DNA from: UBA1479 sp040221095
GTDB lineage: Bacteria > Pseudomonadota > Alphaproteobacteria > Rhodospirillales > Casp-alpha2
Assembly (NCBI GenBank): GCA_040221095.1
Contig: JAVJVP010000003.1
Location: 62,001 to 126,000 of the forward strand
DNA length: 64,000 nucleotides
Direction: 5' to 3'
In this document: one piece after another, positions 1 to 8,008 of the stretch
How the letters are laid out: every line of letters begins with the position of its first letter
Position numbering within the stretch: the first letter of the stretch is position 1
The notes under the pieces: generated by a model
The model's input: only the letters and a program-made list of their open reading frames with translations
What the model was told of the DNA's origin: nothing
Database searches by the model: none
Position numbers and translations under genes: made by a program

Positions 1-878
1 TCGTCCGGCGACCATTGGATGATGTCGATCTTCTCGCCCTGCAGTTCGCCGACCACGGCCTGCACGCGGGAGCCGCGCATGCCGATGCAGGGGCCGACGG
101 GATCGATGGATGAGTCATGGGACAGCACGGCGATCTTGGCGCGCGAGCCCGGGTCGCGGGCCACGGACTTGATCTCGATGATGCCGTCGTAGATTTCCGG
201 CACTTCCTGCTTGAACAGCGCCGACATGAACTGCGGATGGGTGCGCGACAGGAAGATCTGCGGGCCGCGGGTTTCCTCGCGCACGTCCATGATATAGGCG
301 CGCACGCGGTCGCCGTTAGAGAAATGCTCGCGCGGGATCGACTCGTCGCGGCGCAAAAGCGCCTCGGCGCGGCCCAGGTCGACGATCACGTTGCCGTATT
401 CGATACGCTTGACCAAGCCGTTGACGACCTCGCCGATGCGGTCCTGGTATTCGTCGTACTGGCGCTTGCGCTCGGCCTCGCGGACCTTCTGGACGATGAC
501 CTGCTTGGCGGTCTGGGCCGCGATGCGCCCGAAATCGATGGGCGGCAGGGGGTCGATCAGGAATTCGCCGACCACCGCGTCGGCCTTGCGCTGCTTCGCC
601 TGCTCCAGGGTCAGCTGGGTGACCTCGTTCTCGACGGCCTCGGCGTTTTCGACGACTTCCAGGAAGCGGGCCAGGGTGATCGCGCCCGACACCCGGTCGA
701 TGACCGCGCGGATATCGTGTTCATGCCCGTACTTGGAGCGCCCGGCCTTCTGGATCGCCTGTTCCATGGCTTCCAGGACCTCGTCCCGCTCGATGCCCTT
801 GTCGCGGGCGGCCTGATCGGCGGCAGCCAGGAGTTCCGGGCGGGCGTGGACGGCTTCGTTTTGCATGACGTCGCTCAT
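1..878 (-). CDS. nusA: Transcription termination/antitermination factor NusA (3' end outside window)
   Basis: The frame opens at the ATG at 878 (MSDVMQNEAV...) and runs off the left edge, so about 292 residues are visible. NusA binds RNA polymerase and modulates pausing, Rho-independent termination and antitermination. The visible part has the N-terminal polymerase-binding domain (about 1-130), the S1 RNA-binding domain (about 135-200, with VNGLVKRIEYGNVIVDLG) and the start of the KH region including GPCIGMRGSRVQAV. It lies 49 bp downstream of rimP on the same strand, the usual rimP-nusA(-infB) operon. A promoter and a terminator-like leader hairpin upstream of rimP probably control both genes. 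Confidence 0.96.
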   Translation of the reverse strand, partial: MSDVMQNEAVHARPELLAAADQAARDKGIERDEVLEAMEQAIQKAGRSKYGHEHDIRAVIDRVSGAITLARFLEVVENAEAVENEVTQLTLEQAKQRKADAVVGEFLIDPLPPIDFGRIAAQTAKQVIVQKVREAERKRQYDEYQDRIGEVVNGLVKRIEYGNVIVDLGRAEALLRRDESIPREHFSNGDRVRAYIMDVREETRGPQIFLSRTHPQFMSALFKQEVPEIYDGIIEIKSVARDPGSRAKIAVLSHDSSIDPVGPCIGMRGSRVQAVVGELQGEKIDIIQWSPD

Positions 879-927
879 TTCCGATGTTCCTTCAAACTCA
901 CAAAAAGTCGGTTTCCGGCGGGACGGC

Positions 928-1416
928 CTATCCGTCCGCCTGCTGATGGGCCGCGATCAGCTCGTCGGTCATCAGCAGTTTTGATTTCTGAATGTCGGCG
1001 AAGGGCAGGCGCACCTCGCCTTCCGTCACGTCCATCACCACGTCCGTGCCGTCGACGCCGAGCAGGCGGCCGGAAAACCGGCGCCGGCCCTCGACCGCGA
1101 CGTCCATTTCGACGCGCGCGTCGAACCCGGCATAGCGCTGGAAATCGGCCAGCTTGACCAGCGGCCGGTCGATGCCGGGGGACGAAACCTCAAGCACATA
1201 GTGATCGTCGATGGGGTCTTCCACGTCCAGCAGCGCCGACACGCTGCGCGAGATGACCGCGCAATGATCGACGTTCATGGCCGAGCCGTCCTTGGGTTCG
1301 GCCATGACCTGCAGCTTCTTGTTGCGCTGGCCGGACACCAGGACACGGACAAGCTCGAAGCCCAAATCCTCGATGGCCGGGCGGATGATCTCGGCGATGC
1401 GCTGTTCCAAGGTCAC
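928..1416 (-). CDS. rimP: Ribosome maturation factor RimP
   Basis: RimP assists 30S subunit maturation in the cytoplasm. The protein has the family's N-terminal alpha/beta domain (IAEIIRPAIEDLGFELVRV) and the conserved DHCAVISRSVSALLD, YVLEVSSPGIDRPL and KSKLL segments. The frame stays open to a GTG at 1494, but that GTG lies in the loop of a terminator-like hairpin, so it is unlikely to be the true start. I chose the GTG at 1416 (VTLEQRIAEI), which gives 162 residues, a normal length; a GTG at 1464 is the alternative. No strong Shine-Dalgarno is visible for either. It is followed by nusA in the same operon. Confidence 0.92.
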   Translation of the reverse strand: MTLEQRIAEIIRPAIEDLGFELVRVLVSGQRNKKLQVMAEPKDGSAMNVDHCAVISRSVSALLDVEDPIDDHYVLEVSSPGIDRPLVKLADFQRYAGFDARVEMDVAVEGRRRFSGRLLGVDGTDVVMDVTEGEVRLPFADIQKSKLLMTDELIAAHQQADG

Positions 1417-1471
1417 GTGGTCGGGGTCCCAATCGGTCGCGGCGCCGGGGCGGCCGCGATGCACCTGAGGC

Positions 1472-1503
1472 AAAAAACACAAAAGGCGGGCCACCGGCCC
1501 GCC
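1472..1503 (-). terminator. Terminator-like hairpin in the rimP-nusA leader
   Basis: On the minus strand GGCGGGCC, a 3-nt loop and GGCCCGCC form a perfect 8-bp stem. A T-rich tract (TTTTGTGTTTTTT) follows. It lies downstream of a good promoter (1564-1592) and upstream of the rimP start, so it can attenuate rimP-nusA transcription as well as stop readthrough from trmB. Confidence 0.75.
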
Positions 1504-1563
1504 CCATCAATTCCGCTATCGGACTTAACGAAGCGCATTTCCTTAAACGTGAAATGCGGGGCC

Positions 1564-1592
1564 TATATAGTCCGAAATCGCCCGCAAGACAA
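1564..1592 (-). promoter_or_regulatory. Sigma-70-type promoter for rimP-nusA
   Basis: The minus strand reads TTGTCT, 17 nt, TATATA. The predicted transcription start is near 1557, about 140 nt before the chosen rimP start. It lies entirely in the trmB-rimP gap, so rimP-nusA need not depend on the upstream operon. Confidence 0.6.
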
Positions 1593-1616
1593 GCCTTGCC
1601 GTGATTTTCCCGGCGC

Positions 1617-2303
1617 TCATCCGCTCCGGCGGCGGAACTCCAGATAGACCCGGTGCGGGCCGGCCAGGCCCTTTTCCTCGTAGCGGGTGGGATAGCCGTC
1701 GGCCCAGCGGGTCCGCCAATCCTCGGGCCCCCGGGCCGTCCATTGAAAGTCCGGGTGGTTGGCCGCCAGCCCCAAGGCCCAGCGGGCATGTTCCATGTGG
1801 TCGGTGGCGACGCGGAACAGGCCGCCGGGGGCCAGGATGCGCGCCAGCTGATCCAGGGTCTCCCGCTGCACGAAACGGCGGTTCCAATGGCGTTTCTTGG
1901 GCCAGGGATCGGAATACAGCAGGTACACGCGGTCGAAGGACCCCGACCGAAGGCGCGTCAGCAGGGGCCTCGCGTCGTCGTCATGCAGGCGGATATTGTC
2001 CAGCGACCGTTCCGCGATCTGGGCCAGCAGGGTCGCGACGCCGTTGACGAAGGGCTCGCAGCCGATGAAGCCGATATCGGGATGGGCCTGGGCCTGGTCG
2101 GCCAGATGTTCACCGGCGCCGAAACCGATTTCCATCCAGCAGGCGGTTTTTTCGCCGCCGAACAGGGCCGCCGGGTCGAGCGGCCCGTCCCCGGGCGGCA
2201 CCCGCAGGGTCGGCAGCAGGTCCGCGATCAGGGCACGGCGGCCGGGGCGGAGCTTCTTGCCCCGCCGCCGGCCGTAAAACCGTGGTGGTTCCTGTGGGTC
2301 CAT
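1617..2303 (-). CDS. trmB: tRNA (guanine-N7-)-methyltransferase
   Basis: TrmB methylates G46 in the tRNA variable loop using S-adenosylmethionine. The 228-residue protein has the SAM-binding loop EIGFGAGEH at 58-66 and the family signature DPWPKKRH at 132-139, followed by LDQLARILAPGG. Length is normal for the family. It is the last gene of the metK-trmB pair, starting 30 bp downstream of metK, so the gene for the methyl donor is co-directional with a consumer. A terminator-like hairpin follows about 110 bp downstream, inside the next transcription unit's leader. Confidence 0.96.
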   Translation of the reverse strand: MDPQEPPRFYGRRRGKKLRPGRRALIADLLPTLRVPPGDGPLDPAALFGGEKTACWMEIGFGAGEHLADQAQAHPDIGFIGCEPFVNGVATLLAQIAERSLDNIRLHDDDARPLLTRLRSGSFDRVYLLYSDPWPKKRHWNRRFVQRETLDQLARILAPGGLFRVATDHMEHARWALGLAANHPDFQWTARGPEDWRTRWADGYPTRYEEKGLAGPHRVYLEFRRRSG

Positions 2304-2333
2304 ACCCGTCGCCCCCGAAAGGCCGCGCCGGAC

Positions 2334-3542
2334 TTAGGCTCCGAAAGCGGCCTTCAGGCCGGCGACCAGATCGGTCTTTTCCCAGGAAAAGCCGCCGTCG
2401 GCATCGGGCTTGCGGCCGAAATGGCCGTAGGCCGCGGTGCGGGCGTAGATCGGCTTGTTCAACTCCAGATGCTCGCGGATGCCGCGCGGGCTGAGGTTGA
2501 CCATTTCCTGCAGCTTGGCCGAGATCTGCTCCTCGGCGACGCGGCCCGTACCCTGGGTGTCGACATAGACCGACAGCGGCTTGGACACGCCGATGGCGTA
2601 GGCCAGCTGGATCACGCATTTGTCGGCGAGGCCCGCCGCCACCACGTTCTTCGCGAGGTAGCGCGCACCATAGGCGGCCGAACGGTCGACCTTCGTCGGA
2701 TCCTTGCCGGAAAAGGCGCCGCCGCCGTGGGGGGCCGCCCCGCCGTAGGTATCGACGATGATCTTGCGCCCGGTCAGGCCGACGTCGCCGTCGGGCCCGC
2801 CGATGACGAAACGGCCCGTCGGGTTGACGTAGAATTCGTCCTCATCGCACATCCAGCCCTCGGGCAGCACGCCTTCGACGAAGGGACGCACCATCTCGCG
2901 CACCTCGTCCGTCGACAGCTCGCCCGCATGCTGGGTCGAGACGACGACCGAGGTCGCGCGCACGGGCTTGCCGTTTTCGTACTGCAGGGTGACCTGGCTT
3001 TTCGAATCGGGCAGCAGCCCCGGGGTCTTGCCGGCATGGCGGGCGTCGGCCATCTGCTTCAGGATCTGATGCGAGAAATGGATCGGGGCCGGCATCAATT
3101 CTTCGGTTTCCGTGCAGGCGAAGCCGAACATGATGCCCTGGTCGCCCGCACCTTCATCTTTGTTGCCGGCGGAATCGACGCCAACGGCGATGTCGGCGGA
3201 CTGGCCGTGCAGGTAGACCTGCACCTTGGCGCTGTCCCAATGGAAGCCGTCCTGTTCGTAGCCGATGTCCTTCACGCAGTCGCGCGCGATCTGTTCGATC
3301 AGCGCCGCGTCGGCGTCGCCCTTGTCGTCGAACAGGGGGCCGCGCCCGTCGTCGCCGCAGCGGCCTTCGCCGCCGACGATGATGCGGTTGGTGGTGGTCA
3401 TGGTTTCGCAGCCAAGACGGCAGTTCAGGGGATCGCGGCGGATGAATTCGTCGAGCACCGCGTCGGAAATGCGGTCGGACACCTTGTCCGGGTGACCTTC
3501 GGAAACGGATTCGGACGTAAAGAGATAGTTGGATAGAGTCAC
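2334..3542 (-). CDS. metK: S-adenosylmethionine synthase
   Basis: MetK makes SAM from methionine and ATP. The 402-residue protein carries the ATP-binding signature GHPDK (16-20), GAGDQGIMFG (131-140) and the glycine-rich P-loop GGGAFSGKD (about 280). It starts with GTG, preceded by GGAGG 9-10 nt upstream. The 197-bp gap to lnt contains a compact hairpin close to the start, and I do not recognise any known SAM riboswitch class there. It sits between lnt and trmB. In several alphaproteobacteria a small XRE regulator sits between lnt and metK, and none is seen here. Confidence 0.98.
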   Translation of the reverse strand: MTLSNYLFTSESVSEGHPDKVSDRISDAVLDEFIRRDPLNCRLGCETMTTTNRIIVGGEGRCGDDGRGPLFDDKGDADAALIEQIARDCVKDIGYEQDGFHWDSAKVQVYLHGQSADIAVGVDSAGNKDEGAGDQGIMFGFACTETEELMPAPIHFSHQILKQMADARHAGKTPGLLPDSKSQVTLQYENGKPVRATSVVVSTQHAGELSTDEVREMVRPFVEGVLPEGWMCDEDEFYVNPTGRFVIGGPDGDVGLTGRKIIVDTYGGAAPHGGGAFSGKDPTKVDRSAAYGARYLAKNVVAAGLADKCVIQLAYAIGVSKPLSVYVDTQGTGRVAEEQISAKLQEMVNLSPRGIREHLELNKPIYARTAAYGHFGRKPDADGGFSWEKTDLVAGLKAAFGA

Positions 3543-3586
3543 GGGTGTAGCCTCCGGTAACGTCGTTTACAGATGTAGGACTATGA

Positions 3587-3616
3587 GGACGAAACGTGCG
3601 GGGGCGACGCTCGTCC
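3587..3616 (-). promoter_or_regulatory. Hairpin in the metK leader
   Basis: The arms GGACGA/TCGTCC, with an inner CGT/ACG pair, close a G-rich loop 45-75 nt upstream of the metK GTG. On the RNA strand the adjoining CGTTT can instead pair with AAACG just before the GGAGG ribosome binding site, giving two mutually exclusive folds. This is suggestive of a regulated leader only. No match to a named riboswitch is claimed. Confidence 0.3.
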
Positions 3617-3739
3617 GCTTAGCGCGTTGTTTTTCGTGGCGGCAAACGGTCCAAATACGCCACGCCCGGACCGCGTGTGTCCGGGCCGCCGTTTGTGCCA
3701 GCGTTACGGGTCCGCGTCAAGGTGATATTGGCGGAAACC

Positions 3740-5392
3740 CTAGGGTATGGAGGGGGATTCCCCGGTTCCGGCCCGGCGCCGGGCGGCACATCCCAGGACC
3801 ATGAACAGGCCGGCCAGCAGCAGCGACAGGGCGTTTCCGAGCCGGGAAAACAGGGTCCGGGCCTCGATCGGTTCGGGCAGACCGGCGTCGATCGTGCCGG
3901 CCTGGCCGAGCCCCAGGGCGGCGACCGTGCGGCCCCAGGGATCGACGATGGCGGAAATGCCGGTGTTGGCGGCGCGGACCAGGGGCAGGCCTTCCTCGAC
4001 GCTGCGCAGGCGGGCGGCGGCAAGGTGCTGGTAGGGGCCGGGCGAAATCCCGAACCAGCCGTCGTTGGTGATGTTGAGAAGCCAGCGCGCGCGGGGCCCC
4101 TCGAGGTTTTCCCCGGCGGCGGGCAGCACGGCATGGGGGAAGATCACTTCGTAGCAGATGAGCGGCGAAAAGGGCGGCAGGCCCTTGACCTCCAACACCC
4201 GCGGACCCGGTCCCGGGGTGAAATTGCCGCGCCCCTGGGTGATCTTGAGAAAGCCGAGCCAGTCCTGAAACGGCACGTATTCGCCGAACGGCACCAGATG
4301 GTGCTTGTCGTAGGTCAGGGCGACGCGGCCCGAGGCCTCGACCGCATAGAGGCTGTTGTAGACCCGAGGGTCCCCATCCGGCGCGTCCTCCAGACGGAGC
4401 GATCCGGTCAGCAGGGCGCCGTCGACCGGTGCGGCATGCGATAATGCCCGCAGCAGCACCGGCTCGCGCCCCAGCACATAAGGCACCGCCGTCTCGGCCC
4501 AGATGACATGGGTGGGCTCGGGGGCCGGCTCCCGGTCCTGCATCCCCGCCGGATCGCCGTTCAGGCCCTTGGGGTTGAGGCTCAACTCGATCTGATGGGT
4601 GACATGGCCGGCACGCAGGCCCGGCCGCCATTTGTCCGCCTGGGCGATGTTGGGCTGCACCAGGCGCAGGTGGACGCCGGGGGCGAACGCCGTTTCCGCC
4701 CCCGCGAGACGCCACAGGCCGCCGCCCCACATGCCCAGAAGGAAGGCCGCCGCGAAGGCGGCCGCCAGCCAGGGCCGCCGCCCGCCGCCCGCAAGCGCCG
4801 CCGGGGCCGCCGCGGCCCAGACCGTGAACAGGCCAAGGCCGTAGACGCCGACCACCGAGGCCGGCTGGATCATGGCGTCGGCGAAGGTCCAGACCGTGCC
4901 CATGAGATTCCAGGGAAAGCCCGTGAACAACCAGCCGCGCAGCCATTCCGCGGCGGTCCAGGCGCCGGCCAGGATCAGCGCGTCGCCGCCGCCGGGGGCC
5001 GCGCCCGTGCGGCGCAGGCGGTGCAGCAGGCCGGCGGCCAGGGCCGGGAACAGGCCGAGCACGGCCGCGAAGCCAAGCACGGCGATGGGGATCAGCCAGC
5101 CGTGGCGGGCCAGATCGATGGTCAGGGAATGGGAAATCCAGAACGTGCCGGCCGCCGCGTGCCCGGCGCCGAACCACCAGCCGTCGGCCAGGGCCCCGCC
5201 CAGGCGGGGACGCGAGGCGACCAGCCAGATCAGGCCCGCGAAGGCGGGCACCAGAAGGACCACGAGATGTAGCGGCGGCAACGCCCCCGCCGCCAGCACG
5301 CCGAGCGCCGCCGCCAGCCCCCGCCGCCGCCAGCCCGTCAGGCCCGCGGCGCCGTCATGCAGGCGCCGGAACCCGGCCCGGGCCCCGGTCAT
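3740..5392 (-). CDS. lnt: Apolipoprotein N-acyltransferase
   Basis: Lnt adds the third acyl chain to the N-terminal cysteine of lipoproteins in the inner membrane. The 550-residue protein has an N-terminal multi-helix membrane part (about 20-235) and a periplasmic nitrilase-like domain starting LRLVQPNIAQADKW (243-255). The catalytic triad is visible: Glu300 (WAETAVPY), Lys363 (YDKHHLVPFGEYVPF) and Cys413 (LICYEVIFP). A last hydrophobic helix lies near the C-terminus. Its start overlaps the end of the CorC-type gene by 4 bp, so the two are translationally coupled. The substrate lipoproteins of this window (LpoA-like, BON, 37.2 kb lipoprotein) would need it. Confidence 0.97.
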   Translation of the reverse strand: MTGARAGFRRLHDGAAGLTGWRRRGLAAALGVLAAGALPPLHLVVLLVPAFAGLIWLVASRPRLGGALADGWWFGAGHAAAGTFWISHSLTIDLARHGWLIPIAVLGFAAVLGLFPALAAGLLHRLRRTGAAPGGGDALILAGAWTAAEWLRGWLFTGFPWNLMGTVWTFADAMIQPASVVGVYGLGLFTVWAAAAPAALAGGGRRPWLAAAFAAAFLLGMWGGGLWRLAGAETAFAPGVHLRLVQPNIAQADKWRPGLRAGHVTHQIELSLNPKGLNGDPAGMQDREPAPEPTHVIWAETAVPYVLGREPVLLRALSHAAPVDGALLTGSLRLEDAPDGDPRVYNSLYAVEASGRVALTYDKHHLVPFGEYVPFQDWLGFLKITQGRGNFTPGPGPRVLEVKGLPPFSPLICYEVIFPHAVLPAAGENLEGPRARWLLNITNDGWFGISPGPYQHLAAARLRSVEEGLPLVRAANTGISAIVDPWGRTVAALGLGQAGTIDAGLPEPIEARTLFSRLGNALSLLLAGLFMVLGCAARRRAGTGESPSIP

Positions 5393-6336
5393 CCGGCTGT
5401 CGCGTCCTTGTCGGCGGCGGTGCGGCGGCGCACCCGCAGGCGGTGCACCCGCCGGGGATCGGCCTGCAGAATCTCGAACTCGAAACCCGAGGGATGGGCG
5501 ACCAGTTCGCTGCGGATCGGCACGCGGCCGGCCAGGGCGAACACCAGCCCGCCCAGGGTGTCGATGTATTCCCGCTCCTCGTCCGTGGCGAAGGCGCCGA
5601 CTTTTTCCTCCAGGGCCTCGATCTCGACCCGGGCGTCGGCCGTATAGGAGCCGTCGGGGTTTTCCTTGAGCACCGGTTCGGACGAGCGGTCGTGTTCGTC
5701 CTCGATCTCGCCGATGATTTCCTCGACCAGGTCCTCGATGGTGACCAGGCCGTCGACGCCGCCGTATTCATCGACCACCAGGGCCATGTGCGAGCGCCGG
5801 GCACGCATTTCCAGCAGCAGTTCGAGAACCTCCATGGAGGGTGCCACGAACAGGATGCGGCGCAGGTGTTCGGACAGCTTGAAGTCCTTGTCGTGGCCGT
5901 CCCACAGGAACAGGTCCTTGATGTGGGCCATGCCGATGACGTCGTCCAGTGTGCCCCGGTAGACGGGCAGGCGCGAATGGCCCTGTTCGCCGATGATGCG
6001 CACGATCTCGCTGAGCGGCGTGTCCGCCTCGACCGCGACGATGTCGGCGCGCGGCACCATGACGTCCTCGACGGTGAGGCCGCGCAGGTTGAGAATGTTG
6101 GACAGCAGCGCGCGTTCGTCGTCGCCGATGGGGGCGGCGGGCTCGGCGCGTTCCTCGATGATTTCCTCGAGCGCCTCGCGCACGGAGCCGTTCTGTCCGC
6201 CGCGGAACCGGCGCATCAGGCGCTGCCACGGAGAGATGCTCCGCGTCTCGGCCGGCGGGGTTTGGGATTCCTGCGACGAGGAACGGGGAGTGGCCCCGGT
6301 TTCCCGGGGCGGGGGACTCGATGATTGATCGTTCAT
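5389..6336 (-). CDS. CorC/HlyC-type CBS-domain protein
   Basis: A 315-residue cytoplasmic protein. It has a Ser/Pro-rich N-terminus (1-40), two CBS domains (about 90-150 and 158-215, with DVMVPRADIVAVE and HMALVVDEYGGVDGLVT) and a C-terminal CorC_HlyC transporter-associated domain (about 230-305, with GGLVFALAGRVP). In enterobacteria CorC (YbeX) is linked to magnesium/cobalt efflux, and in many bacteria this gene lies between ybeY and lnt exactly as here. The role in ribosome or metal homeostasis is inferred from family and synteny. It overlaps lnt by 4 bp and starts 33 bp after ybeY. Confidence 0.9.
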   Translation of the reverse strand: MNDQSSSPPPRETGATPRSSSQESQTPPAETRSISPWQRLMRRFRGGQNGSVREALEEIIEERAEPAAPIGDDERALLSNILNLRGLTVEDVMVPRADIVAVEADTPLSEIVRIIGEQGHSRLPVYRGTLDDVIGMAHIKDLFLWDGHDKDFKLSEHLRRILFVAPSMEVLELLLEMRARRSHMALVVDEYGGVDGLVTIEDLVEEIIGEIEDEHDRSSEPVLKENPDGSYTADARVEIEALEEKVGAFATDEEREYIDTLGGLVFALAGRVPIRSELVAHPSGFEFEILQADPRRVHRLRVRRRTAADKDATAG

Positions 6337-6369
6337 GTTACCAGGATAGATGCCCTTGCGATCGGGCGG

Positions 6370-6882
6370 TCACCGCTCCTTTCCATATGGATCCGGGACG
6401 CCGAGGCCCCCCAGGATATCCGTTTCCAGTCGTTCCATCCTGTCGGCCTCGTCCGCGTCGATATGGTCGAAGCCCAGAAGATGCAGCATACCATGGACGC
6501 AGAGATGCGATAAGTGGTCGGCCAGGGGGATGCCCTGGTCCCCGGCCTCGGCCGCCGTGACGCCGAAGGCGATCACCACGTCGCCCAGCATGTCGGGCAT
6601 CCCGGGCAGGCCCCCGGCGGGGGCATCACCGTCCTGCTGCGGGAACGACAGCACGTTGGTCGGCCCGTCCTTGCCCCGGTAATCGCGGTTGAGCGCCGCC
6701 ACCATGGCGTCGTCGGCAAGCACCAGGGAGACCTCGGCCGGGCGGGCGTCGGCGCCGTGGTCCAGGGCCCCATAGGCGGCGGCCAGGGCGCGTTCGGCGA
6801 TCGCCTCCGCATCGGCGAGCGCCGTCGCCCATTCGGGGGACGCGATGTCGACCGCGATCTCCAACACCGGCCCGGGCATCAT
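6370..6882 (-). CDS. ybeY: Endoribonuclease YbeY (16S rRNA maturation)
   Basis: YbeY is a zinc-dependent single-strand endoribonuclease used in 16S 3'-end maturation and rRNA quality control. The metal-binding signature HGMLHLLGFDH is present near residue 135, followed by a typical short C-terminus. The frame is open to 6978, but that start would overlap phoH by 86 bp. I chose the ATG pair at 6882/6879 (MMPGPVLEIAVDI), 10 bp after the phoH stop, giving 170 residues. The ATG at 6924 remains possible. It is preceded by phoH and followed by the CorC-type gene, the conserved ybeZ-ybeY-ybeX order. Confidence 0.93.
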   Translation of the reverse strand: MMPGPVLEIAVDIASPEWATALADAEAIAERALAAAYGALDHGADARPAEVSLVLADDAMVAALNRDYRGKDGPTNVLSFPQQDGDAPAGGLPGMPDMLGDVVIAFGVTAAEAGDQGIPLADHLSHLCVHGMLHLLGFDHIDADEADRMERLETDILGGLGVPDPYGKER

Positions 6883-6892
6883 GCCCGCGCCG

Positions 6893-8008
6893 TTATTCGT
6901 CGCTCTGTTCGCGTTCGCTTTCATAATGCTCATATCGCGCGCCGGCTCGGCGCGAGGTTTCCACGTTCTGATAGGCATGAACGATGCGCGACACCAGGGG
7001 GTGGCGGACGACGTCCTGTTCCGTGAACTCGACGAAGCGGATGCCCTTGGTGCCGACCAGCACCTCCTGGGCGTCGCGCAGGCCCGACCGGGTGCCGCGC
7101 GGCAGGTCGACCTGGCTGAGGTCGCCGGTCACCACCATGCAGGAATTCTCGCCGAGGCGGGTCAGGAACATCTTCATCTGCACGGGCGTCGTGTTCTGCG
7201 CCTCGTCGAGGATGACGAAGGCGTTGGACAGGGTGCGGCCGCGCATGAAGGCGAGGGGCGCCACCTCGATCTCGCCGCTTTCCAGGCGCTTTTCCACCTG
7301 CTGCTGCGGCAGCATGTCGTAGAGCGCGTCGTACAGCGGGCGCAGGTAGGGATCGACCTTTTCCCGCATGTCGCCGGGCAGGAAGCCGAGCTGCTCGCCG
7401 GCTTCGACCGCCGGGCGCGACAGGATGATGCGGTCGACCCGGCCCTGGACCAGGCGTTCGACCGCCTTGGCCACGGCCAGATAGGTCTTGCCCGTGCCCG
7501 CCGGGCCCTGGCCGAACACCAGAGGGCATTCGTCGATGGCGCCCAGGTAATCGGCCTGGGTCGCGGTCCGGGCGGTGATCACCTTGTTGCGGGTATGCAC
7601 GGCGACGCCGGCATCCTTCAGCCCTTCCTTGGGGTCGCCGTCGCCGCCGGCGCGCGCGCCGTTGGACATCCGCAGCATGGCGTCGACCTCGGGCGTATCG
7701 ACGCCGTGGCCGTGTTTCAGGCGGTCGTAAAGGGCCGCCAGAATCGCCGCCGCGCGATCGACGGAGGCCCCGTCGCCGGTGATCGCGACCTCGTTGCCGC
7801 GGGCGTGGATGGTCACGCCCAGGCCCTGTTCGATCTGCGCCAGATGGGCGTGGTGGGAGCCGAACAGCGCCGCCGCGAGGCCGTTGTTGGCGAAGGTCAT
7901 CTGTTCCGTGACCATGGCCGCGGCCGGGCCGCCGCCGGTCGCGGGGGCCATGGGGATCACGGCCTCGACGCCGCCGCGCGCCTGTCGGCGGGAGCGCCCG
8001 CGGCTCAT
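6893..8008 (-). CDS. PhoH-family ATPase (YbeZ)
   Basis: A 371-residue cytoplasmic P-loop ATPase of the PhoH/YbeZ family, thought to work with YbeY on RNA. It has an N-terminal KH-like region (about 35-100), Walker A GPAGTGKT (168-175) and Walker B AFVILDEAQN (about 262-271), then the conserved VVTGDLSQVDLP. The N-terminus is basic (SRGRSRRQARG). It overlaps the end of miaB by 4 bp and is followed closely by ybeY. The name phoH reflects family membership only; phosphate control is not shown here. Confidence 0.93.
   Translation of the reverse strand: MSRGRSRRQARGGVEAVIPMAPATGGGPAAAMVTEQMTFANNGLAAALFGSHHAHLAQIEQGLGVTIHARGNEVAITGDGASVDRAAAILAALYDRLKHGHGVDTPEVDAMLRMSNGARAGGDGDPKEGLKDAGVAVHTRNKVITARTATQADYLGAIDECPLVFGQGPAGTGKTYLAVAKAVERLVQGRVDRIILSRPAVEAGEQLGFLPGDMREKVDPYLRPLYDALYDMLPQQQVEKRLESGEIEVAPLAFMRGRTLSNAFVILDEAQNTTPVQMKMFLTRLGENSCMVVTGDLSQVDLPRGTRSGLRDAQEVLVGTKGIRFVEFTEQDVVRHPLVSRIVHAYQNVETSRRAGARYEHYESEREQSDE

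Noticed and set aside
1417..1494. N-terminal extension of rimP from a GTG at 1494
   Set aside because: The GTG lies in the loop of a terminator-like hairpin with a T tract, and the extra residues have no RimP similarity.
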